Source: an uncultured Lachnospiraceae bacterium (GTDB taxonomy: Bacteria > Bacillota > Clostridia > Lachnospirales > Lachnospiraceae). Taken from it: a stretch of DNA of 64,000 nt. Location: contig CACYEN010000131.1 in NCBI GenBank assembly GCA_902773435.1, positions 1 through 64,000 of the forward strand, written 5' to 3'. The notes beneath the pieces are model-generated. The model saw nothing but the letters and a program-made list of their open reading frames with translations. It ran no database searches and was not told the origin of the DNA. Below, piece after piece: positions 1-8,545 of the stretch. How positions within the stretch are numbered: the stretch's first letter is position 1; every line of letters starts with the position of its first letter. Position numbers and translations under genes: made by a program.

Positions 1-13
1 GAGAAGCTCCCCC

Positions 14-1333
14 TCAGGGAAAGCTCGTGAGTCTCGTCACGTCGTGATACATCACATACACCATCAGGATGAGCAGAAGCACCGCCGCGACCATCTGCAC
101 GCCCGCCTCGACATTCCGATCGACGGGTTTTCCTCTCACCGCCTCGAGGAGCATGAACAGCAGCCGCCCCCCGTCCAGCGCGGGAATCGGAAGAAGGTTC
201 ATCACCCCGAGATTCGCCGAGAGGAGGATGATCAGGTTCAGCATGTTCATCCAGGTCATCAGCGCGCCCTGGTCTTTCGTCTCCTCATAGGTCGTCCCGA
301 CGAAGTCGACGACTCCGACCGGGCCGGAGAGATCATTGACCGAAAAGCGGCCGGTAAAGAGCGAGGCGACCGAGCGCACGGTCATCCCGATCCAGTACCG
401 TAGTTCAATCAGGCCGTACTTCAGGACGTTCGGCGCGGACGTATTTACCCTGCCCAGGTTGCAGGCGAATCCGAGGCTGACACTCTCCCTGCTCACCGGA
501 GTGACGGAAGTGGTGTATTCCTCCGCCCCCCGGGAGAGAACCAGCGTACAGGGGGTGTCGGAGAGCGGATGCTTCGTGAAGTAGCTGTGCATCGACTCCG
601 CGGTCGTCACCTCCGTCCCGTCGATCGAGACGATGACGTCCCCGGGCATGACTCCCGCCGCCTCGAGCGGCGACCCCGCCGAGACCTCATCCACGACCGC
701 TGTCGGCGAGTCGAGATTGTAGGTGATGCCGAGCATATACCTGACGTCGACGTCCGGCATGAAGGAGACCTGGTGCGTCTCCCCGTCCCTTCTGTAGGTC
801 AGGCTGATCTCCGTATCCTCAGTCAGGTCATTGAATATAAACCAGTTGTCGACGTCACGTCCGATATCGACGTGTCCGCCCATAAATTTAGTGATCAGGT
901 CCCCGTTTCTCAAGCCCGCCGCTTCTGCCGCGCTGCCCTCCCCGACGTATATCACCTCGGCGGGGTCGTACCCTACCACCGACAGCACGACCACGGCGCA
1001 GATGAACGCTAGGATAAAATTAAAGAGCGGTCCGGCAAAGATAATCGCGGCGCGGCGTCCGATCGGGGCGCTGTAGAAGGCCCCTTCGGGGGAGCCCCCC
1101 TCTTCGCCGTCTTCCGAGAAATCCATCATTCCCTTCATCCTGCAGGACCCCCCGAACAGCAGCAGCTTCAGGGAATACCTGGTCCTGCCCCGCTTCACCG
1201 AAAGGAGCCGCGGCCCGAATCCGAGCGAGAACTCCTCGACCTCGACCCCGTTCAGCCTGGCGAACAGGAAGTGGCCGAACTCATGGAAGATGACGAGCAG
1301 TGAGAAGATCAGTATCGCGATAATCCACTTCAA
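14..1333 (-). CDS. rseP: RIP site-2 zinc metalloprotease RseP
   Basis: Membrane-embedded M50-family protease that cuts transmembrane segments, classically anti-sigma factors and leftover signal peptides. The zinc site HEFGH is at residues 17-21 inside the first membrane helix, and the third-ligand motif NLLPIPALDGGR is at about 379-390. Between them lie a second hydrophobic segment (about 95-120) and two PDZ-like regions (about 125-200 and 205-285), which give the normal family length of 439 aa. It is the last gene visible of the pyrH-to-rseP run and starts 20 bases after cdsA. The cdsA-rseP adjacency is typical of bacteria. The stop codon lies 13 bases inside the window edge, so nothing is known of what follows. 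Confidence 0.96.
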   Translation of the reverse strand: MKWIIAILIFSLLVIFHEFGHFLFARLNGVEVEEFSLGFGPRLLSVKRGRTRYSLKLLLFGGSCRMKGMMDFSEDGEEGGSPEGAFYSAPIGRRAAIIFAGPLFNFILAFICAVVVLSVVGYDPAEVIYVGEGSAAEAAGLRNGDLITKFMGGHVDIGRDVDNWFIFNDLTEDTEISLTYRRDGETHQVSFMPDVDVRYMLGITYNLDSPTAVVDEVSAGSPLEAAGVMPGDVIVSIDGTEVTTAESMHSYFTKHPLSDTPCTLVLSRGAEEYTTSVTPVSRESVSLGFACNLGRVNTSAPNVLKYGLIELRYWIGMTVRSVASLFTGRFSVNDLSGPVGVVDFVGTTYEETKDQGALMTWMNMLNLIILLSANLGVMNLLPIPALDGGRLLFMLLEAVRGKPVDRNVEAGVQMVAAVLLLILMVYVMYHDVTRLTSFP

Positions 1334-1353
1334 TATCCAATGTCTCCTTATTA

Positions 1354-2151
1354 TCAGAGCAGCGCGAGCATCAGGAAATAGATGACGGGCGCCGTAAAGA
1401 TGACGCTGTCAAAGCGGTCCAGGATTCCGCCGTGCCCCGGTATCAGGTTTCCGTAATCCTTGATCCCGCGATCCCTCTTGACCGCGGATGCGGCCAGGTC
1501 GCCGAAGATGGAGATCACGGCGCCCGCTCCGCAGATCAGCGCGAGGCGCGGGGCGAGGCTGCCTTCCCCGACGATGAGCGCGAACAGAACTCCGGAGAGA
1601 GCCGAGCCGAGGATTCCTCCGGCGGCGCCCTCGATCGTCTTCTTCGGGCTCAGGACCGGTGCCATCTTGTGCTTTCCGAGGAAATATCCCGTGAAATACG
1701 CGCAGGTATCGGCCACCCACGACGACAGGAACACGAGCCAGACAAGCGAAAGACCCTTCTCACCGGCTCTGATGAGATAGACGAAACAGAGCATCACCGC
1801 GACGTAGACGAACCCGAAGCAGGCGTCCGCGGCCTGCGCGGAGCTGATCTTTGAAAATGTCAGCACATAGCAGGACATCACCGCGAGAATCACGAGCGCG
1901 AGAACCGGGAGGCACCAGCCGCCCCCCAGGAAAAACACCGCCGCGTAGTAAGCGCAGGCACCCGCAAACGCCGTCCACGCCGCTGCGGGCGTCTTCTCCC
2001 CGCTGCTGACCACCCCCGCGGCACGGAAATACTCATCCATACCGATCAGGGAACAGAAAAGCAGGACTCCGAGGAGGACCGGACCTCCAAGTACAATCGC
2101 CGCGACCCCGATGACGACAAGCACCGCGCCGCTGATAATCCGTGTCTTCAT
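1354..2151 (-). CDS. cdsA: phosphatidate cytidylyltransferase CdsA
   Basis: Integral membrane enzyme that makes CDP-diacylglycerol from phosphatidate and CTP, the branch point of phospholipid synthesis. Several hydrophobic helices are followed by the CDP-diglyceride synthetase signature near the C-terminus (SPKKTIEG, then GDLAASAVKRDRGIKDYG, then HGGILDRFDS). I start it at the ATG at 2151, which gives a hydrophobic N-terminus (MKTRIISGAVL) behind a GAGGGAGAAAAG ribosome site. A longer reading would run into the upstream gene's end and adds a charged, unconserved tail. It follows the E3-like gene by 20 bases. In most relatives uppS sits just before cdsA; here it does not. Confidence 0.95.
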   Translation of the reverse strand: MKTRIISGAVLVVIGVAAIVLGGPVLLGVLLFCSLIGMDEYFRAAGVVSSGEKTPAAAWTAFAGACAYYAAVFFLGGGWCLPVLALVILAVMSCYVLTFSKISSAQAADACFGFVYVAVMLCFVYLIRAGEKGLSLVWLVFLSSWVADTCAYFTGYFLGKHKMAPVLSPKKTIEGAAGGILGSALSGVLFALIVGEGSLAPRLALICGAGAVISIFGDLAASAVKRDRGIKDYGNLIPGHGGILDRFDSVIFTAPVIYFLMLALL

Positions 2152-2171
2152 ATCTGATCTTTTCTCCCTCT

Positions 2172-3875
2172 TCAGTTCATCGTGCTCTCGCCGACAGCTG
2201 CCGCGCACGCGTCCATGAACGCCTCCGACCAGCTCGGGTGCGGGTGGATGATGTCGGCCACCTCATAGACCGTGATCTCCATATCCATCATCGTCTTTGC
2301 CTCCACGATCATCTCCGTGGCGGCGGCTCCGACGACATGGACGCCGAGAATTTCACCGTATCCCCTGTCCGCGATCACCTTGACAAAGCCCTCCGTCTCT
2401 CCGGACGCGGCCGCGCGGCCGTTCGCGCTGAACGGGCAGCGCCCGACCAGGATCTCTCCGCGCTTTGCCGCCTGCTGCTCCGTGAGGCCGATTCCAGCGG
2501 CCTCGGGCATGGTGTAGAGACACAGGGGCGCCCGGTTCAGCTTAACCATCTTCGGCACGCCGCAGGCGGTGAGGGCGGCCGCCTCCCCCATCTTCACCGC
2601 GGACGGCTCCAGAATGCTCCTGTTCGTGATGTCGCCGCACGCGTAGATGTGGTCCATGTTCGTCCTGCAGTACTCGTCAACCGCGATCTTGCCCCGCTCG
2701 TATTCGAGCTGCTTCCTGAAATCCCCGAGCGCGGAAAGTTCCGGCTGGCGGCCCACCGCGAGGAGCACCAGCTCCCCCGGGATTTCGCTCCCGTCCCGCA
2801 GCACCGTGACGGGGCGGTTCTCCCTGCGGTCGAAGCGCTCCACGATTCCGTCCGTAATAACCTGAATTCCGTGCTCCCTGAATGACTTCTCGATCTCCGC
2901 CGACACGTCCCTGTCGAAAGTGGGGATCAGCCGGTCCTGCCTCTCCACAATCGTCACTTCCGTTCCGAAGCGGTTCCAGGCGGCAGCCATCTCGCACCCG
3001 ATCACGCCTCCGCCGATGATGACCATTCTCCGCGGAAATGCCGTGAGTTCAAACATCTTCTCGGGCCCGATGATCTCCGGCTGGTCCACTCCCGGGATGT
3101 CGAGCCTTCTCGCGACCGACCCGCAGCAGAGAATGACGTTCTCGGCCCGGTAGGTCTTCTGCCCGGCCCTTATGTGGTGCGGTCCGATCAGGTGGGCCTC
3201 CTCCCGCACGATCTCAACCCCGTACTTCCCGAGTCTTGAGATCACGTCATTGCGGATGCCCTCCGCCACCGCGTGCGCGTTGTCGTGGATCCGGACCGCG
3301 TCCGCTTCGATTCTGCCAGAGCCCGTCCGGATGCCGCTCTCCTCCGCGTGGCTGATATCCTCCGCGAGCCGGGCGGTCCTCATGTAGACCTTGAGGGGGA
3401 TGCTTCCCCGGTTGACCCCGATGCCTCCGATGAGGTCCTTCTCGAAGAGAACCGTCTTCCTCCCGGCCTTTGCGGCCACGAGCGCCGCGTGATAGCCGGC
3501 GGGGCCCGCCCCTATGACGGCGACTTTGTACTCGTAGGTCTTTCTGCTCTCCCTCTCGGCCTCCTCGCGGAGGACGGCCTCGCCCTCCGCGCGGTCGAGG
3601 CCCCCGGCCATCGCCGGTCTGTCGGGGACAGACTCCCCCTCCTCGCCCACGTAGCCGATGATCGTCGCGACCGGGACGACTGCATTTTCCTCAAAATACC
3701 GCTTAAGGAGAACGCCGTCCGCCGGCGACTCGACTTCCATCGCCACCTTGTCCGTCTCGATCTCGAGCAGGGGCTCGCCGGTTTTCACCCGGCTGCCCGT
3801 CTCCGCGAGCCAGCGTATGATCCTGCCCTCCTGCATATCCATGCCAGCTTTGGGCATAAAGACTTCTCTTGCCAT
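2172..3875 (-). CDS. lpdA: lipoyl-domain E3-like flavoprotein (dihydrolipoyl dehydrogenase family) lacking both redox cysteines
   Basis: Domain order is that of a lipoylated dihydrolipoyl dehydrogenase. An N-terminal lipoyl domain carries the modifiable lysine in ETDKVAME (Lys43). Then come an FAD fold (GAGPAG at about 122), an NAD fold (GGGVIG) and a dimerisation domain ending in HPHPSWSE, which keeps the catalytic His546/Glu551 pair. The active-site disulfide motif, normally GGTCxNxGCIPxK, reads GGIGVNRGSIPLK at 150-162. The first Cys is Gly153 (GGG codon) and the second is Ser158 (AGC codon), so the classical dithiol chemistry cannot occur. The start is the ATG at 3875 behind GTGGAGGAATCT; an upstream GTG overlaps that ribosome site. 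It is the last gene of an acoA-acoB-acoC-like set. The family is certain; the activity is not. Confidence 0.88.
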   Translation of the reverse strand: MAREVFMPKAGMDMQEGRIIRWLAETGSRVKTGEPLLEIETDKVAMEVESPADGVLLKRYFEENAVVPVATIIGYVGEEGESVPDRPAMAGGLDRAEGEAVLREEAERESRKTYEYKVAVIGAGPAGYHAALVAAKAGRKTVLFEKDLIGGIGVNRGSIPLKVYMRTARLAEDISHAEESGIRTGSGRIEADAVRIHDNAHAVAEGIRNDVISRLGKYGVEIVREEAHLIGPHHIRAGQKTYRAENVILCCGSVARRLDIPGVDQPEIIGPEKMFELTAFPRRMVIIGGGVIGCEMAAAWNRFGTEVTIVERQDRLIPTFDRDVSAEIEKSFREHGIQVITDGIVERFDRRENRPVTVLRDGSEIPGELVLLAVGRQPELSALGDFRKQLEYERGKIAVDEYCRTNMDHIYACGDITNRSILEPSAVKMGEAAALTACGVPKMVKLNRAPLCLYTMPEAAGIGLTEQQAAKRGEILVGRCPFSANGRAAASGETEGFVKVIADRGYGEILGVHVVGAAATEMIVEAKTMMDMEITVYEVADIIHPHPSWSEAFMDACAAAVGESTMN

Positions 3876-3905
3876 AGATTCCTCCACTTAAGTCCCGGCC
3901 GCCCT

Positions 3906-4880
3906 TCAGGAAGCGGCGATCAGACTCTCCGGATTCTCAAGATATTCACGGACGGAAAGGTTGAACTTCGCGGCGTCGGCACCGTCCAGGACGCGGTGGT
4001 CGAAGGTCAGGCAGATATGCATGAGTTTTCTGACCAGGGCCACGCCGTCCCTGACGGCGCACCCGTCGTAGATCGAGCAGACTCCGAGAATCGCGGAGTT
4101 TGGCAGGTGCAGGATGGGCGTGAAGGCCTCGACGCCGAACATGCCCATATTGGACACCGTGAATGTCGCCCCCTCGCATTCGTCAGGGGAAATCCTGCGG
4201 CTTCTCGCTCGCCGCGCCAGCTCGTGGGCGCGGGCTGCCAGCTCATCCATGGACAGCGTGTCGGCGTCCCGGATGACGGGAACGAGCACTCCCTCATCGA
4301 GCGAGACGGCCACGCCGAGATTGATGTCCGTCTTGTAGATGATACTGTCGCCGGCGTAGGACGACAGCAGCTTCCGGTTCTTGTCGAGCGCCTTCGCGCA
4401 GGCCATGAGAACCAGGTCATTGACGGAATACTTCACCTCCGTGCGCTCGTTGTGGCGGAGTCTGAGCTCCGTGAGCGCCGTCACATCGACCTTCGTGGTC
4501 ACGGTGACCGTCGGGATCTTCGACGCCTCGGTCATCTCCGCGGCGATCGCGCGCCGCATGCCGTTCATCGCCTGGCTGAGCTCGCCCGGCATGAGTACGG
4601 CCTCTTTTCTGCCCGCGGCGGCGAGGACGTCCTCCTTGCCGATTTTACCGCCGATCCCGGTGCCCCTGACACCGGTGAGATCGACATGAAGCTTTTCGGC
4701 GATCCGCAGGGCGAGAGGGGTGACCGGCACCTCCCGTGTCTTCATCCTTCCCTCTTTTGCCGCGATCACGTCCCGCTCGACGATGGCCCCGTCAGGTCCG
4801 GTGGGCGTGACGGCCGAGAGGTCTATATGGTATTGCTTCGCTATCTTTCTTGCGTATGGTGTTGCCTTGACGAACGTCAT
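3906..4880 (-). CDS. acoC: 2-oxo acid/acetoin dehydrogenase E2 acyltransferase without lipoyl domain
   Basis: E2 core enzyme that transfers an acyl group from lipoamide to CoA. The C-terminal catalytic domain is intact, with DHRVLDG holding His295 and Asp299. The protein is short (324 aa) because it has no N-terminal lipoyl domain. It starts directly with a peripheral subunit-binding domain (about 6-42, ATPYARKIAK...GPDGAI) and has a second one (about 52-90, VTPLALRIAE...GIGGKI). E2 proteins usually carry one to three lipoyl domains and a single binding domain. The only lipoyl domain of this operon is on the neighbouring E3-like protein. It starts 3 bases after acoB. The substrate (acetoin, pyruvate or a branched 2-oxo acid) cannot be fixed from sequence. 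Confidence 0.88.
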   Translation of the reverse strand: MTFVKATPYARKIAKQYHIDLSAVTPTGPDGAIVERDVIAAKEGRMKTREVPVTPLALRIAEKLHVDLTGVRGTGIGGKIGKEDVLAAAGRKEAVLMPGELSQAMNGMRRAIAAEMTEASKIPTVTVTTKVDVTALTELRLRHNERTEVKYSVNDLVLMACAKALDKNRKLLSSYAGDSIIYKTDINLGVAVSLDEGVLVPVIRDADTLSMDELAARAHELARRARSRRISPDECEGATFTVSNMGMFGVEAFTPILHLPNSAILGVCSIYDGCAVRDGVALVRKLMHICLTFDHRVLDGADAAKFNLSVREYLENPESLIAAS

Positions 4881-4883
4881 CCT

Positions 4884-5867
4884 TCACCCGACTTCCTCGC
4901 GAATCACCGCGCAGATCTTCTCCGCATCAGGCAGCACGCCCTTCTCGAGAACGGGCGAGAACGGGACCGGGACATCCTCGGCGCCGAGCCTTCGGATCGG
5001 CGCGTCCAGATAGTAGAAAGCCTCGGATTCCGCGACGGAAGCGGCGATCTCGCCGCCGAATCCTCCCGTCTTCACCGCCTCATGGACGATCAGGAGCCTC
5101 TTGGTCTTCTTCACCGACTCGGTCACGGCATTCCTGTCGAGGGGAAGAAGCGTCCGCAGGTCGATCACCTCGGCGCTGATTCCCTCCTCCGCGAGCTTCG
5201 AGGCCGCCTGCAGGGATATGCCCGTCATCCTCCCGTACGTCACGATCGTCACGTCCGTGCCGACCCGGCGCACCTCCGCCTTTCCGAGCGGCACCATGTA
5301 GTCGTGGGAAGGCACCATCCCCTTGGTTCTGTACAGCAGCTTCTGCTCGAGGAACACGACCGGATTGTTGTCCCGGATCGCTGATTTGAGAAGCCCCTTG
5401 GCATCATACGGGGTCGAAGGCACGACGACCTTGAGCCCCGGGATATGGCAGAGCATGGCCTCGAGGGACTGGGAGTGCTGGGCCGCAGCCCCGGTCCCGC
5501 ATCCCGCCGCTGTCCTGATGACGAGAGGCACACTGAGCTTTCCTCCCGACATAAAGCGCATCTTGGGGGCCTGGTTGAGAATCATGTCCCAGCAGACGCT
5601 CATGAAATCCGAGAACATGATCTCGACGACGGGGCGCATGCCGGAGATGGCCGCGCCGATCGCGCAGCCGACGAATCCCGCCTCTGAGATAGGCGTGTCA
5701 AGGACGCGCCCCGGAAACTCCCTGTACATCTCCTGCGTGACGCCGAAGGCGCCTCTGTAGACGCCGATATCCTCGCCCATGAGGACGATGCTGTCGTCCC
5801 GCTGCATCTCCTCGCGCATCGCGTCCCGGACCGCCTGTGCGTATGTAATCTCATTCTGCGTAGACAT
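4884..5867 (-). CDS. acoB: 2-oxo acid/acetoin dehydrogenase E1 beta subunit
   Basis: Beta chain of the thiamine-diphosphate-dependent E1. It has the family pyrimidine-binding domain (GEDIGVYRGAFGVT, then DTPISEAGFVGCAIGAA) and the transketolase C-terminal domain (IDLRTLLPLD). The start is the ATG at 5867 (MSTQNEITYAQAV), giving 327 aa, the usual length. It overlaps the end of acoA by 17 bases, so the two subunits should be made in step. A longer N-terminal reading is arginine-rich and out of register with the family. It sits in acoA-acoB-acoC-E3 order. Wording of the substrate remains open: E1 beta chains of pyruvate, branched-chain and acetoin systems look alike. Confidence 0.93.
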   Translation of the reverse strand: MSTQNEITYAQAVRDAMREEMQRDDSIVLMGEDIGVYRGAFGVTQEMYREFPGRVLDTPISEAGFVGCAIGAAISGMRPVVEIMFSDFMSVCWDMILNQAPKMRFMSGGKLSVPLVIRTAAGCGTGAAAQHSQSLEAMLCHIPGLKVVVPSTPYDAKGLLKSAIRDNNPVVFLEQKLLYRTKGMVPSHDYMVPLGKAEVRRVGTDVTIVTYGRMTGISLQAASKLAEEGISAEVIDLRTLLPLDRNAVTESVKKTKRLLIVHEAVKTGGFGGEIAASVAESEAFYYLDAPIRRLGAEDVPVPFSPVLEKGVLPDAEKICAVIREEVG

Positions 5868-6807
5868 CTTCGTAGATATCCTCCACTTTCGGATAGGGAC
5901 TCTCGATCGCGAACCTGACCGCCTTCTCGATCTCCTCCGTCGTCTGCCTGTCGACAAGGGAGATCTCCTCCTCCGTCGCGATTCCCCGCGCGAGGAGCTT
6001 CTCCCTGTGGAGCCTGACCGGATCCCGCTGCTTCCAGCGCTGGATCTCCTCCTTTGTGCGGTACTGATTGCCGTCGGACTTGCTGTGCCCGGAGATCCTG
6101 TAGGTGTTCTCCACGATCAGGACCGGCTCACAGGACGAGACCGCGTAATCCCTCGCCTCGGTCACGGTGTCGAAGACGGCCTCGGCGTCATTTCCATCCA
6201 CGGTAAATGACTTCATGAGATACGGCTTCGCCCTGTCGGCGATCTCCGTGTTCTTCATCGCCCTGGAGATGTGCGTGCTCATCCCGTAGAGGTTGTTCGT
6301 GCACACAAAGAGCACCGGCAGTCCCCACACGGAGGCCAGGTTCATCGATTCGTGAAAGATTCCCTCATTCGTCGCGCCGTCCCCGAAGAAAGCGGCGGAC
6401 ACGGCTTCCTCCCCCCTGTACTTGTGCGCGAACGCGGCCCCGCAGGCGAGCGCCACGGAGGGGCCGACGATCCCGTTGGAACCGAGGGCGCCGACATCCC
6501 GGTCGGCAATGTGCATGGAGCCCCCGCGTCCTCTGCAGACGCCGGTCTCCCTGCCGAAGATCTCAGCCATCATCCTGCGGACGTCAACCCCCTTGCAGAT
6601 CGCCGCGGAGTGGCCTCTGTGCGTGGCGAACATGTCGTCGCCGGGGTGAAGGGCGAGACATGTTCCCGCCGCCGTCGCCTCCTCGCCGATCCCAAGATGG
6701 GTCGTCCCGTGGATCATGCCGAGCGAAAAATAATACTGAACACTCTCCTCAAACTTTCTCGAGAGCATCATCTTCTCGAGAAGCAGGAGCGCTGTCTGCT
6801 TATCCAT
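5851..6807 (-). CDS. acoA: 2-oxo acid/acetoin dehydrogenase E1 alpha subunit
   Basis: Alpha chain of E1, which decarboxylates or cleaves the substrate on thiamine diphosphate. The cofactor motif begins GDGATNEG at about 142 and closes with the Asn pair near 171. HRGHSAAICKG and GRGGSMHIAD are standard family blocks. The loop after residue 230 (ISGHSKSDGNQYRTKEE) resembles acetoin dehydrogenase AcoA more than Bacillus-type pyruvate dehydrogenase, hence the symbol. The length of 318 aa is normal. It overlaps the end of dxr by 8 bases, so it is translationally coupled to an isoprenoid gene. That is an odd place for this complex, especially in an anaerobe that would be expected to use pyruvate:ferredoxin oxidoreductase. 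Confidence 0.92.
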   Translation of the reverse strand: MDKQTALLLLEKMMLSRKFEESVQYYFSLGMIHGTTHLGIGEEATAAGTCLALHPGDDMFATHRGHSAAICKGVDVRRMMAEIFGRETGVCRGRGGSMHIADRDVGALGSNGIVGPSVALACGAAFAHKYRGEEAVSAAFFGDGATNEGIFHESMNLASVWGLPVLFVCTNNLYGMSTHISRAMKNTEIADRAKPYLMKSFTVDGNDAEAVFDTVTEARDYAVSSCEPVLIVENTYRISGHSKSDGNQYRTKEEIQRWKQRDPVRLHREKLLARGIATEEEISLVDRQTTEEIEKAVRFAIESPYPKVEDIYEDVYAE

Positions 6808-7948
6808 ATCTCTCCTCGCAGAGCCTGTCGATTTCGCCCTGAAGCGAAATGATGTGATCGAGGTCCGGATCCGCGTCCGCGCGGTGGCCGGCCATCATCT
6901 CCCCTATGATATCGCTGATCTCCGTGAACCGGATCCGTCCCGCCCGGAACGCGGCGTTCGCCCACTCATTTGCCGCGTTGAAGACACAGGGCATCGATCC
7001 TCCCGTCCTGATCGCGTCATAGGCGAGCGCCAGGCCCGGAAAGTTCGCATTGTCTGGAACGTCGAAGGAGAGGGCGCGGAGCGCGCTGAAATCCAGATAG
7101 TCTGCCGGGGACGGGATGTGGTCAGGGTATGTCAGCGCGTACTGGATCGGGATCCTCATATCCGAGACGCCCATCTGCGCGATCACCGACCCGTCCTCAT
7201 ATTCGACCGCCGAGTGAATGACGCTTTGGGGCTGGATCACCACCTGCACGCGGTCCGGCCCCACGTCGAAGAGCCTGCACGCCTCGATCACCTCGAGTCC
7301 TTTGTTGACCATCGTCGCGGAATCGACGGTGATCTTCGGTCCCATCGTCCAGGTCGGGTGCGCGAGCGCGTCCGCGACCGTCACGTTCATGAGCTCGGCC
7401 TTCGTCTTCCCCCTGAACGGGCCGCCGGAGGCGGTGAGAAGAATCTTATGAATCGCCGAGTTCCCGCGGCCCTGGAGTGCCTGGAAGATGGCGGAGTGCT
7501 CGGAATCCACGGGCAGGATCCTCACGCCCCGGTTCCGGGCCATGGGCATAATAATATGACCTGCTGTCACGCAGGTCTCCTTATTGGCGAGCGCTATATC
7601 CCGCCCCGCGCCGATCGCCGCGACGGTCGGCCTGATTCCGATCATGCCCACGATCGCCGTGACCACAATATCGGCATCCACCGCGGCGCACATCTCCGTC
7701 AGTCCGTCCATGCCGGACAGCACCCGGATACCGGTATCGGCGAGACGGACCCTGAGATCCGCGGCGGCGTCCTCGTCAAAGACCGCCGCCACTTCGGGCA
7801 GGAATTCCCGTGCCTGCCTCTCAAGGAGATCGATCCGTCTCCCGCACCCGAGCGCGGTCACCCTGAAGCGGTCCGGGTACATCCTCGCCACGTCCAGGGT
7901 CTGCGTCCCGATCGATCCCGTTGATCCAAGAACAGCAAGGCGCTTCAT
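6800..7948 (-). CDS. dxr: 1-deoxy-D-xylulose 5-phosphate reductoisomerase Dxr
   Basis: Converts 1-deoxy-D-xylulose 5-phosphate to 2-C-methylerythritol 4-phosphate with NADPH, the committed step of the MEP isoprenoid pathway and so of undecaprenyl carrier supply. The NADPH motif GSTGSIG is at 8-14. The metal and substrate blocks are visible: NKET, the VDSEHSAI region, TASGGPF, HPTWTMGPKITVDSATMVNKGLE and FNAANE. The length of 382 aa is typical. The start codon shares its last base with the frr stop (TGATG), and its end overlaps the E1 alpha gene. Relatives usually have dxr next to rseP; here five genes intervene. Confidence 0.97.
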   Translation of the reverse strand: MKRLAVLGSTGSIGTQTLDVARMYPDRFRVTALGCGRRIDLLERQAREFLPEVAAVFDEDAAADLRVRLADTGIRVLSGMDGLTEMCAAVDADIVVTAIVGMIGIRPTVAAIGAGRDIALANKETCVTAGHIIMPMARNRGVRILPVDSEHSAIFQALQGRGNSAIHKILLTASGGPFRGKTKAELMNVTVADALAHPTWTMGPKITVDSATMVNKGLEVIEACRLFDVGPDRVQVVIQPQSVIHSAVEYEDGSVIAQMGVSDMRIPIQYALTYPDHIPSPADYLDFSALRALSFDVPDNANFPGLALAYDAIRTGGSMPCVFNAANEWANAAFRAGRIRFTEISDIIGEMMAGHRADADPDLDHIISLQGEIDRLCEERYG

Positions 7949-8502
7949 CAGATCGTCATCAGCTCCTTTGTCTTAGCCTCGATTGTCTCGTCGATCTTCT
8001 TGATGTACTGGTCCGTAGCTTTCTGGATGATATCCTCCTCGTCGGCGATCTCATCCTCGGAGACTTCCTCCGTCTTCTTCAGCTTCTTCAGCTGGTCATT
8101 GGCGTCTCTCCTGATATTGCGGACAGCGACCTTGGCTCCCTCGCCCTTCTTCTTGACGTCCTTGACGAGCTGCTTTCTGCGCTCCTCGGTGAGTTCCGGG
8201 AAGACGAGGCGGATGACGCGGCCGTCGTCGGTCGGATTGATCCCGATATCGGACATCTGCAGGGCTTTGATGATCGGCTTGACCATCTTGGGTTCCCACG
8301 GGGAGATCGTGATCATCCTCGCTTCGGGGACCTGGACATTGGCCACCTGCTGGATGCCCGTGGGCGTCCCGTAGTAATCCACCGTGATCTTGTCGAGCAC
8401 GTGCGGATTCGCTCTTCCCGCGCGGATTCCCTGGAGCTCGCCCTCGAGATTCTTCAGGCTCTTCTCCATCTTCTCCTCATAAATCCTGGATCTCTCACTC
8501 AT
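7948..8502 (-). CDS. frr: ribosome recycling factor
   Basis: Splits post-termination ribosomes together with EF-G. The 184-aa sequence covers the three-helix bundle and the hinge domain. Conserved pieces are AGRANPHVLDKITVDYYG near the N-terminus and the RRDANDQLKK...DQYIKKID helices near the C-terminus. The ATG at 8502 has a strong AGAGGAGG site 9 bases upstream. It follows pyrH by 43 bases, the very common pyrH-frr pairing, and its stop overlaps the dxr start by one base. Confidence 0.98.
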   Translation of the reverse strand: MSERSRIYEEKMEKSLKNLEGELQGIRAGRANPHVLDKITVDYYGTPTGIQQVANVQVPEARMITISPWEPKMVKPIIKALQMSDIGINPTDDGRVIRLVFPELTEERRKQLVKDVKKKGEGAKVAVRNIRRDANDQLKKLKKTEEVSEDEIADEEDIIQKATDQYIKKIDETIEAKTKELMTI

Positions 8503-8545
8503 AACAAAGAACCTCCTCTTATTTGATTCTTCTCATCCCTTTTCT

